DNA from: Robiginitomaculum sp. | Lineage (GTDB): Bacteria; Pseudomonadota; Alphaproteobacteria; Caulobacterales; Maricaulaceae | DNA: 64,000 nucleotides | Direction: 5' to 3' | NCBI GenBank assembly: GCA_002733805.1 | Contig: NVXG01000003.1 | Coordinates: forward strand, 41,802-105,801 | Shown here: in pieces, positions 17,323 through 24,807 of the stretch | How positions within the stretch are numbered: the stretch's first letter is position 1 | How the letters are laid out: every line of letters begins with the position of its first letter | The notes under the pieces: model-generated | Databases searched by the model: none | Told to the model about the DNA's origin: nothing | The model's input: only the letters and a program-made list of their open reading frames with translations | Program-made: the position numbers and the translations under genes

Positions 17323-18711
17323 TTATCCGGTCGTACTCACATAGCGCAAGCCAGCATGTTGGAAAAAATGGCGCCGGAATGCATAGCGCGAATCCCGGAT
17401 CGCATAATTTCCGGTTGAAGCCCAACACCCTCCCTTGAACACGTTGTGACGCCCATCGAAGGTTGGTGAAGAAAAATCATCATAGGCCGGGTGTGGAATA
17501 AAGCCGTTAAATCCGTCAAACTCTGTGCGGGTCCATTGCCAAACATTGCCGACAAGATCAAAAAATCCATCTGCAAATTCAAATTCAGTGACCGGGCATG
17601 AAGACGCATAGTGCTCCAAATTTACATTGCCAGGTGCTTGGTCCCAATTTGGTTGGTCTGCCGCCAATTTTTCCCGCAACAGGGTCCATTCAGCCTCGGA
17701 CGGCAATCGGATATCCTTGCCGGTGGCTTTTGCTTTCCAGCAACAAAATGCTGCGGCTTCTAGGTAGTTGATATCGACCGGCCAATTCCATGGCATTTCC
17801 ATTTCTTCGAGCATGGAGCGATAGAGATATGTGTCCTTGGCAGACCGCCAAAACCGTGGATGTTTAGCCTTGGAAAACGAGCGCCATTTCCAGCCTTCGC
17901 TGGACCAGTATTGTTTATTTTGATAGCCGCCAGCTTGGACAAACTCCAGAAATTCCTGATTGGAAACTAGGTATTTCGACGCTTGAAACGGAGCAACAAT
18001 TTCTGTGCGAGAACCGTATTCATTGTCCCAACCATAGACCGGGTTCTTTTCGGATTTACCTTGCTCTACAGTGCCACCTGAAACGGGGATGAGTTGATTG
18101 ATCGGCGCTGTACCGCTGGACATGCACCGGGTCCATCTCGGCTGTTGCTGGATTGAACGTAAAGGTAATTCACGAATCAAAACGGATGTGGTTTCCAAAT
18201 GAATACGTTCGTGTTCGATGCCCATCAGAATGATCCATAATGGATCGCTTTGGGTGATGGACAGTTTGATCTCGCAATGGCGGATAAAATTATCGACCAG
18301 CTCTCTTACCTTGTCGCGGTATTGTTGAACCTGCTCGACGCTTGGCCAGTTATAGTGGCTTTGGTCCAGATCATCCCATGACATTTCATCGACGCCAATG
18401 GCCAATATTCCTTCGAGATACGGATCAATCGACCCTTTGACCAAATCGGAAATATTCAATTTGTTGAGATAAAATACGGCCGTATGGCCAAAGTAAAATA
18501 TCAGTGGATGACGCAGCGAGTTGGGGCGGTCGAAAAATACGGAGGAGCTCCGCAGACAGCTAAAAATGTCTTCATATTGCGAGAATGTGTCATGAAAATA
18601 CTTCAAGACCTCGGCTCGTTTGGCTTCCACATCAACGCCATCAAGGTAGGGCGTTTTGGTAATGACGGTTTGTTTGACGTCAGACGCAATATCGTAAGTT
18701 TTATGGTTCAC
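17323..18711 (-). CDS. OvoA-type 5-histidylcysteine sulfoxide synthase lacking the methyltransferase domain
   Basis: About 462 aa. Residues 1-180 are a DinB-like iron-binding domain: the RSSSVFFDRPNSLRHPLIFYFGH block (His at about 68 and 76) and MGIEHERIHLET (His 167, 171) match OvoA. Residues 190-460 are the formylglycine-generating-enzyme-like domain (RLPSEAEW, LVGNVWQWTRTEF, VFKGGCWAST, RRHFFQHAGLRYV). OvoA joins cysteine and histidine oxidatively as the first step to ovothiol. Typical OvoA continues for another 220-250 residues as an N-methyltransferase; here the gene stops. I chose GTG at 18711 because AGAGGACA is well placed and it lies 13 bp behind the TetR stop. Confidence 0.88.
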   Translation of the reverse strand: MNHKTYDIASDVKQTVITKTPYLDGVDVEAKRAEVLKYFHDTFSQYEDIFSCLRSSSVFFDRPNSLRHPLIFYFGHTAVFYLNKLNISDLVKGSIDPYLEGILAIGVDEMSWDDLDQSHYNWPSVEQVQQYRDKVRELVDNFIRHCEIKLSITQSDPLWIILMGIEHERIHLETTSVLIRELPLRSIQQQPRWTRCMSSGTAPINQLIPVSGGTVEQGKSEKNPVYGWDNEYGSRTEIVAPFQASKYLVSNQEFLEFVQAGGYQNKQYWSSEGWKWRSFSKAKHPRFWRSAKDTYLYRSMLEEMEMPWNWPVDINYLEAAAFCCWKAKATGKDIRLPSEAEWTLLREKLAADQPNWDQAPGNVNLEHYASSCPVTEFEFADGFFDLVGNVWQWTRTEFDGFNGFIPHPAYDDFSSPTFDGRHNVFKGGCWASTGNYAIRDSRYAFRRHFFQHAGLRYVSTTG

Positions 18712-18724
18712 GGAATTGTCCTCT

Positions 18725-19330
18725 TTAGGCTTTATTTTGTTGTGGTGAGCTTGGTTCAAGGGTTTGGTTTGGGCTTAAAAATGTTGCAAGCCAGTCGCCG
18801 ACCGTATGCAAGCGGTCTGGATCGCCAATGGATTGCGCGACGACCATTGCACCACTAAGCGCTGAAAAGATCATTTTCGCGGCTTCTGCCGCTGAGGAAG
18901 AAAATACAAATTCTCCATTTGTTTTTCCAGCTTGCAAGGTATCGGTCAGCCATAGGTCGTTCACTTGGAAGAAGAGCGTCAGCTCCTCTTTCACAGATTC
19001 TGGCAGTGATTCAATTCCGGCGGCCAACATGACGGCCAAACAGATTTTGTGCTTTTTTTCCAAGGTGTCCCGGAAAAGCATAATATAGCTCTGCAATCGT
19101 TGTTGCGCGGAGATATGGTTTTCATCGATGTCAGCCAAGGCTGCGGTAAATCCGGCTCTATATTGTGCAATGACAGTACGGCCCAAATCAGCCTTGGTTG
19201 GAAAATGGTGATGAATTGTTGCTTTGCAAACACCCAAATCGGCAGCCAGATCGGCATAACTAAAGCCATTATAGCCTTTGCGCTGCATTTGATCCTGCGC
19301 GAGTTCTAATAATTTTGCTCGGGTACCCAT
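18725..19330 (-). CDS. TetR/AcrR family regulator of the OvoA-like operon
   Basis: About 201 aa. N-terminal helix-turn-helix (GYNGFSYADLAADLGVCKATIHHHFPTKADLG) and a C-terminal ligand domain (FSALSGAMVVAQSIGDPD). ATG at 19330 preferred; the longer form would start with TTG. A 16-bp perfect palindrome lies 11 bp upstream, so autoregulation is likely. The OvoA-like gene begins 13 bp downstream and is probably in the same transcript. Confidence 0.9.
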   Translation of the reverse strand: MGTRAKLLELAQDQMQRKGYNGFSYADLAADLGVCKATIHHHFPTKADLGRTVIAQYRAGFTAALADIDENHISAQQRLQSYIMLFRDTLEKKHKICLAVMLAAGIESLPESVKEELTLFFQVNDLWLTDTLQAGKTNGEFVFSSSAAEAAKMIFSALSGAMVVAQSIGDPDRLHTVGDWLATFLSPNQTLEPSSPQQNKA

Positions 19331-19341
19331 TGGACACAACT

Positions 19342-19357
19342 AACCAACTAGTTGGTT
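19342..19357. promoter_or_regulatory. TetR-type operator palindrome
   Basis: AACCAACTAGTTGGTT is a perfect 16-bp palindrome; GTT repeats extend it on one side. It lies between the MAPEG stop and the TetR start, the position for autoregulation of the TetR / OvoA-like / ligase operon. Confidence 0.75.
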
Positions 19358-19394
19358 GGTTGTCAAGAATGTTCTGGTAACGTTCTTGTGACCT

Positions 19395-19802
19395 TCAGTG
19401 GACCAAACCGCCGACCATGACAATCCCTAGTCCCAACAACGCCAAAAGGCTGATTCCAAAAAATACCGAACGCGCCAGTTTGATGTTGAACCAATAACAC
19501 AACATATAGGCCCCGCGCATCGTGACGTAGAGCGTGGCCATTCGGCCTAACCAGAGTGGATCTGATTTTGACAAAATACCAATGAGCGTAAACAGGATGA
19601 AGATCGCCACGCTTTCGTTCATATTGGCCGTAGAGCGTGTGGCTCGAAAGATAAAATGATCATGATTGGCTGGAACTGGTGCGCCAGGTGTGTGTCCGGC
19701 TCGCCACCCGGCCAAATCCGTGACCAGCAATTGTAAAAACAATAAGCCGCCGGCGATCCCCATCGCCAATCCAGTTTGATGATATGCCGCAATTTCTTCC
19801 AT
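19395..19802 (-). CDS. MAPEG family membrane protein
   Basis: About 135 aa with four transmembrane helices. The HFIFRATRSTANMNESVAIFI stretch carries the R-x-x-R..N-x-N-E pattern of MAPEG (glutathione-transferase-like) membrane proteins. ATG at 19802 is preceded by GAAGAGGA. Known members detoxify hydrophobic electrophiles or peroxides with glutathione. It lies upstream of the thiol-imidazole operon, although a separate promoter with the TetR palindrome separates them. Confidence 0.75.
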   Translation of the reverse strand: MEEIAAYHQTGLAMGIAGGLLFLQLLVTDLAGWRAGHTPGAPVPANHDHFIFRATRSTANMNESVAIFILFTLIGILSKSDPLWLGRMATLYVTMRGAYMLCYWFNIKLARSVFFGISLLALLGLGIVMVGGLVH

Positions 19803-19905
19803 GACGTCCTCTTCATTGTTCGCGAGTGCCAACTTTGTTGCTTAAGGTTGGTGAACCGCAATGTGTATGAAGGTGGAGCATATTCAGAAAAAAACAAATC
19901 GACAA

Positions 19906-19947
19906 TTGATCAGGAGCTTTGAATAGCGCCTATGCGATCCTGATCAA
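19906..19947. repeat. 10-bp perfect inverted repeat in gene-poor stretch
   Basis: TTGATCAGGA and TCCTGATCAA, separated by 22 bp, lie about 100 bp upstream of the MAPEG start on the minus strand. They could be an operator or an RNA stem. Confidence 0.4.
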
Positions 19948-20031
19948 CCGGGGCATCGAATGTCTTATCGGGTGTTCAGATAGTCCAACCTCTTTTTGCC
20001 AGAGATGCTGATCCGAAACGGCCCATCATCG

Positions 20032-20211
20032 TCAACGCCAGATAGACTGCCGGACATCGGGCATTCTGGCCGTTGTAGCTAACTGCCAGTGGGCCCCTTC
20101 ATAAGGCACGCGGGCTATGGCCGCCTTTAAGGCTTCTTCAACGATGCGCCATCGGCGTTCATCGTGGGTTGGTAGAGCGACCCACCGCCGGGTGAAGCCA
20201 GAGTAACCCAT
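20032..20211 (-). CDS. Small closed ORF, possible gene remnant (59 aa)
   Basis: In the otherwise gene-free 19803-20354 stretch, the minus strand has an ATG-to-TGA frame of 59 codons with protein-like composition (EEALKAAIARVPYEG, then HWQLATTARMPDVRQ). No Shine-Dalgarno or family is recognised, and a stop directly precedes the ATG. It may be a relic of a longer gene or a true small protein. The rest of 19803-20354 holds the inverted repeat above and the upstream region of the DUF3604 gene; I see nothing else. Confidence 0.3.
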   Translation of the reverse strand: MGYSGFTRRWVALPTHDERRWRIVEEALKAAIARVPYEGAHWQLATTARMPDVRQSIWR

Positions 20212-20354
20212 TCAGTAATACTAGCCGCATAGACAGGATTTAACTACTTGCCAACAGAAGATCAGAGGTTGATCCAAAAAGAGCTGAGTTTTCCATCATT
20301 GCCTTGTGGACCTGCGTACAACTCGGCTAGGTTGGCCACAGGAGGGGGTCGCGT

Positions 20355-22631
20355 ATGAGTTTGTTCAAGACACTTGGTTTGGGGTTGATTGTGGTTCTGG
20401 TTGGTGCTGGAATTTATCTGTTCGGGATGAAGCAAAACTGGTTTGGGGCGCACCGATTGCCGGGCACAATCGAAGGTCCGGCAATACCGGATAGTATTCT
20501 CAAACAACGTGCCGCAATCCAGACCTCCAGCGCAAATGCGCTTGGCAATCAGGCTCCCAAGCAAATCCTGTTCGGGGATTTGCATGTCCATACAACCTAT
20601 TCCACCGATGCCTTTATGTGGTCCTTGCCGGTTTTTGGTGGCGAAGGATCACATCCGTTGGCCGATGCTTGCGATTTTGCGCGCTATTGTTCGGCTATTG
20701 ATTTTTGGTCAATCAATGATCATGCCGAGGCCTCTACGCCAGACCGATGGGCCGAAACCAAAGATAGTATCCGGCAATGCAATGCGGTTGCGGGTGACCC
20801 GGAAAATCCGGATATGGTCGCGTTTATGGGTTTTGAATGGTCACAAGTCGGGCGGACTCCGCTGGACCATTATGGTCATAAAAACGTTATTTTCAAAGGC
20901 TTAGGTGATGATGAGCTGAGCCTTCGGCCAATTGCTGCTGCTGGAGTAGCCAGCACAACCATTCGTGGCTCCGCAACAGATCTGGACTGGCGCTTGGCGC
21001 TGACTGATTTCTCCAATCGTCAAAATTATTTTGATTTTCGGACCTTTGCCGCCGAAATCCGTTCGGTGCCAGATTGTGATCCTACCATTGCCTCGCCCGA
21101 GCTTTCACTGAATTGTTATGAGCAGGCGGTCGATCCCGGTGATCTTACCCTGCGACTGGATGCACAACGTCTGGAGTATTTGTTGATCCCTCATGGAACC
21201 AGTTGGGGATTTTATACGCCGCCGGGCACGTCATTTGACAAACAGCTCGCGCCAAATATGCATCCTGAAAAACAGCCTTTGATCGAAGTGATGTCGGGGC
21301 ATGGCAATTCAGAAGAATATCGGTCGTGGCGCAGCATCGATATGGTGGATGAAAAGAATCTAATTGCAACGTGCCCGAAGCCATCAAAAAATTATCTGCC
21401 AGGGTGTTGGCAGGCCGGGCAGATCATATTGGAACGATGCACGGATGCTGGCGAGAGCGCGACCGAATGCGAAGCTCGCGCTGAAACGGCGCGCGAACGG
21501 TATGCGGCACTCGGTGTCGCCGGGCACACCATTATTGCCGGAGCGCAAGTTGACGATTGGTTGGATGCCGGACAGTGCAAGGATTGTTTTTTGCCACCCT
21601 TCAACCACCGTCCCGGTGTGTCTGTGCAATATGGATTGGCCATCAGTAATTTTGAAAAAGATGCGGACAATCCGACACGGTTCGATTGGGGCTTTGTGGC
21701 AGCGTCTGATAACCACCGGGCGCGTCCGGGCACCGGTTATAAGTCTCATTCCCGATTTATGATGACGGAAGCATCTGGGCCAACCACTGAGAAATTGCGA
21801 AGTACCATGTTTCCTCCGGTTGAGAAAAAGCCAGAATCGCTGAATATTACCAGAGAAAGTGTCTGGGATAATCCAGGGTTTCATTTGTTGGAACTGGAGC
21901 GTCAAGCCTCATTCTTTACCACCGGAGGTTTGACCGCCGTGCATTCTGAAGGCCGTTCGCGCGGGGCGATATGGGCTGCCATGAAGCGCCGTGAAACTTA
22001 TGCCACGTCCGGTCCGCGCATGTTGCTTTGGTTTGATCTGCTCGGCATTGAGGGTGAAGTGCATCCGATGGGGAGCAAGGTCGAACAAGGTGTTGTGCCG
22101 CGTTTTCGGGTTCGTGCGGCTGGTGCGTTCAAACAAAAACCGGGTTGCCCGGAATTTGCCGAGCAAGGCCTGCCAGGTGAGCGGTTGGATAAATTATGTC
22201 GGGGCGAGTGTTACAACCCATCTGATGAACGCCAGAAAATTGTTCGCATTGAGGTGGTCAAAATTACGCCGCAGGCATTTGCAAATGAACTGGTTGATAC
22301 TTTGATCCACGACACATGGAAAAGCTTTCCTTGCGATGATCAGGGACAGGGTTGCACCATCGAATTTGAAGATCCGGATTATCTGACCGATAGCCGTGAT
22401 GCTCTCTACTATGTACGGGCCATCCAAGAGGCAACGCCGACCATCAATGGTGCCAATTTGCGCTGCATTTTTGATGCAGAAGGCAAATGTATCTCGGTTA
22501 ACCCATGCTATGGGGATTACCGGACGCCCAAGAGCGACAATTGTCTGGCGGATGTTGAAAACCGCGCGTGGTCTTCTCCGATCAATCTGAAATATGCAGC
22601 CAGTATCGCCGAAACAGACGCTGCCAAGTAA
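20355..22631 (+). CDS. DUF3604 family protein
   Basis: 758 aa with an N-terminal membrane anchor or signal (LGLGLIVVLVGAGIYLFG). FGDLHVHTTYSTDAF near residue 73, then SINDHAE, are the family hallmarks; the His/Asp pattern resembles PHP-type metal-dependent phosphoesterases. Cys-rich segments (CKDCFLPPF, CRGECYNP) and the SIRAIR-free C-terminus suggest an extracytoplasmic, disulfide-containing enzyme. AGGAGG at 20340-20345 precedes the ATG. The next two genes are PpiC-like and HupE/UreJ, a combination also seen in part at 1-1774. Function of the family is not established. Confidence 0.88.
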   Translation: MSLFKTLGLGLIVVLVGAGIYLFGMKQNWFGAHRLPGTIEGPAIPDSILKQRAAIQTSSANALGNQAPKQILFGDLHVHTTYSTDAFMWSLPVFGGEGSHPLADACDFARYCSAIDFWSINDHAEASTPDRWAETKDSIRQCNAVAGDPENPDMVAFMGFEWSQVGRTPLDHYGHKNVIFKGLGDDELSLRPIAAAGVASTTIRGSATDLDWRLALTDFSNRQNYFDFRTFAAEIRSVPDCDPTIASPELSLNCYEQAVDPGDLTLRLDAQRLEYLLIPHGTSWGFYTPPGTSFDKQLAPNMHPEKQPLIEVMSGHGNSEEYRSWRSIDMVDEKNLIATCPKPSKNYLPGCWQAGQIILERCTDAGESATECEARAETARERYAALGVAGHTIIAGAQVDDWLDAGQCKDCFLPPFNHRPGVSVQYGLAISNFEKDADNPTRFDWGFVAASDNHRARPGTGYKSHSRFMMTEASGPTTEKLRSTMFPPVEKKPESLNITRESVWDNPGFHLLELERQASFFTTGGLTAVHSEGRSRGAIWAAMKRRETYATSGPRMLLWFDLLGIEGEVHPMGSKVEQGVVPRFRVRAAGAFKQKPGCPEFAEQGLPGERLDKLCRGECYNPSDERQKIVRIEVVKITPQAFANELVDTLIHDTWKSFPCDDQGQGCTIEFEDPDYLTDSRDALYYVRAIQEATPTINGANLRCIFDAEGKCISVNPCYGDYRTPKSDNCLADVENRAWSSPINLKYAASIAETDAAK

Positions 22632-22646
22632 CGGCCGGTACTGCAG

Positions 22647-23513
22647 GTGAGCGATGATCAAAATTGGCGGCATCGTATTTTTGCGATGGGCGCTGTCATT
22701 GGGCTTGGCTTGGCTGCATTTGGTGCGCTGGGTTCGGGTAAAATGGCGAGAGAAACATTGGCACCGGGCGCCATTGCCAGTGTGAACGGCAATATGGTTT
22801 TACGAGCTGATTTTGTTCGTGCGCTAACGGCAGTTTCGGTCGGGCGAACCAACCCGTTATTGCCAGTTGATGAAGCTAGTATTCTGGCTCGGTTGATCGA
22901 AGAAGAGTTGTTGGTGCAACGTGCATTGGATCATGGGTTTGCCCAAGCGGATTCGCAATTGCGAAATGCGTTGGTTAATGCGGTTACCGCCGACGTAATT
23001 GCACGTAGCCAGTCTCGTCCGGTTTCCGAGCGGGCTTTGCAAAACTATTACCAGAAAAATGTTGGGCGCTTTGCGATCCCGGCCCGGTATTCGATCCGGG
23101 TATTGTTTTTCGCAGGGGAAGACGGCGATGACAGCATGGCCAGATTTGATCAGGCTTTGGCAACGGGCAGTGATCCGTCTGAACTGGTGCGGATATTTGG
23201 TGGCAAGACATTGGGTGTTCCCAAGGGTTTGCTGCCAGCTCGCAAAATCATTGATTATATTGGTCCGGTTCCGGCTGCCGGGTTGGATGATTTTCATGTT
23301 GGGCAATGGTCGCAAGCGATACCCGATCGCCGGGGCGTGTGGCGGATATACTTGGATGATCGGATTGAAGCCAAAATACCGCCTCTGCAAGAGGTAGCAC
23401 ATCAGGTGCAGGTGGCTTTCACGAATGAGCGCGACGATGCCGCTTTGCGTAGCTTTTTGAATGCCATGAAAAAAGACGCAGACATCATATATTCGACTGA
23501 AATCAGCCCATGA
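22647..23513 (+). CDS. PpiC/SurA-like peptidyl-prolyl isomerase
   Basis: 288 aa with one N-terminal transmembrane helix (IFAMGAVIGLGLAAFGALGSG). SurA-like helical region (LARLIEEELLVQRALDHGFAQADSQLRNALVNAV) then a parvulin-like region around residues 140-270. Start is GTG at 22647 (MSDDQNWR). It begins 15 bp after the DUF3604 stop and its end overlaps the HupE gene by four bases. It is a paralogue of the partial gene at the left edge. Probably a dedicated foldase for its neighbours. Confidence 0.82.
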   Translation: MSDDQNWRHRIFAMGAVIGLGLAAFGALGSGKMARETLAPGAIASVNGNMVLRADFVRALTAVSVGRTNPLLPVDEASILARLIEEELLVQRALDHGFAQADSQLRNALVNAVTADVIARSQSRPVSERALQNYYQKNVGRFAIPARYSIRVLFFAGEDGDDSMARFDQALATGSDPSELVRIFGGKTLGVPKGLLPARKIIDYIGPVPAAGLDDFHVGQWSQAIPDRRGVWRIYLDDRIEAKIPPLQEVAHQVQVAFTNERDDAALRSFLNAMKKDADIIYSTEISP

Positions 23514-24757
23514 GGTATTGCCGTTGGCAACAAGTCGTGTGGCGCGCCATCTGGATGGTATTTTGTATAAGCTGTCTGGCTGGCAATGCGCTGGCACATT
23601 CTTCCAGCCGGTCATTTTCGGAATGGCGCGAAGATGGGCAACGTGTGCAGATGATCTTCAGCATAGAGCGGGTGCAGGCCACGCTGCTGATCCCACTGCA
23701 AGACCAGAATCTACCCTTGGCCAGCGTGTTGAGCGGGCATTTGGCGGCTAGCATCCATGTGTCCCGCCTGGGTGATAGCAAATTGTGTCAACCTTCCTTG
23801 CCGCAGCAATTGCCATCCAGCGCCCAAACCTTGCGTATTCGAATGGTTTTCAACTGTGGGCCTAGCGATCAAACGACTGGTTGGTCCGTTGAAAATAATG
23901 CCTTTTTTGATTTGGCCTCGACCCATATTCATATTGCACAATTGCAGGCGCAAAATCACCAATCCGAGCAGGTCTTTACCAACGCACAGCGCACGCACGT
24001 ATTGCGCGGTGCCAGAGCTGACCATGCAGATGTAAGCCTGTGGGCCAGTATGGCGCAATATATCCAATTGGGTTTCACCCATATTTTAAGCGGATGGGAC
24101 CATCTGGCCTTTGTGGTCGGATTGATTATCTTGGCCGGGTCTTTTCGAAAGACAGTGTTTCTGGTCACCGGGTTTACCGTTGGTCACAGCCTGACCCTTG
24201 GTCTGGTGGCGCTGGGATGGGTACAACCTGTGGCTCCGGCGATTGAAGCATTGATCGGTTTTTCGATCGCTTTCGTGGCGATGGAATTTTTATTGTCTGG
24301 CAGTGCTTGGTGGCGCCCGGCAACCAAATGGCTGGCTGTTTTGTTTACGGGGTTGGCTATCCTTGCGCTGTTTGGATTTGGACAATTGCCGGTCTTGGTC
24401 TGGGTTGGGTTGGGATTGTTTGTGTTCAGTACCGGGAAATTTGGGGCCAAAAACCGGGCTGGCCTTTCGGGGGCGCTAATACTGACTACCATTTTTGGGC
24501 TAGTACATGGAGCTGGCTTTGCCGCACCTCTGATGGAGGCGGGTCTGCCGATTGGTCGTCAAATACCGGCGCTGGCCGGATTTAATATTGGCGTGGAATT
24601 GGGGCAATTGCTGGTCGTGGCGTTTTGGTTGGTGGTTTTTGGGTTGATCACAAAATTGACAGATCAGCGGCGAACCATGCAGACCCAAATTGCCATGAGC
24701 GGACTGATCTTGATTTTGGGGTTGTTCTGGTTTTCCGGGCGGGCCTTAACCAGCTAA
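23510..24757 (+). CDS. HupE/UreJ family membrane protein
   Basis: 415 aa, longer than the 332-aa paralogue at 776. Signal peptide (SCLAGNALAHSSS), an extracytoplasmic domain to about residue 175, then seven or eight helices with LGFTHILSGWDHLAFVVGL, FTVGHSLTLGLVALG and LVHGAGFAAPLMEAGLP. These match the HupE/UreJ metal-transport signature. The ATGA overlap with the PpiC gene implies translational coupling. Confidence 0.82.
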   Translation: MRYCRWQQVVWRAIWMVFCISCLAGNALAHSSSRSFSEWREDGQRVQMIFSIERVQATLLIPLQDQNLPLASVLSGHLAASIHVSRLGDSKLCQPSLPQQLPSSAQTLRIRMVFNCGPSDQTTGWSVENNAFFDLASTHIHIAQLQAQNHQSEQVFTNAQRTHVLRGARADHADVSLWASMAQYIQLGFTHILSGWDHLAFVVGLIILAGSFRKTVFLVTGFTVGHSLTLGLVALGWVQPVAPAIEALIGFSIAFVAMEFLLSGSAWWRPATKWLAVLFTGLAILALFGFGQLPVLVWVGLGLFVFSTGKFGAKNRAGLSGALILTTIFGLVHGAGFAAPLMEAGLPIGRQIPALAGFNIGVELGQLLVVAFWLVVFGLITKLTDQRRTMQTQIAMSGLILILGLFWFSGRALTS

Positions 24758-24807
24758 AGACATCCGCCTCACTCAAATGGACAATTGAGCGGTTTCTGCT
24801 AGGGTAA

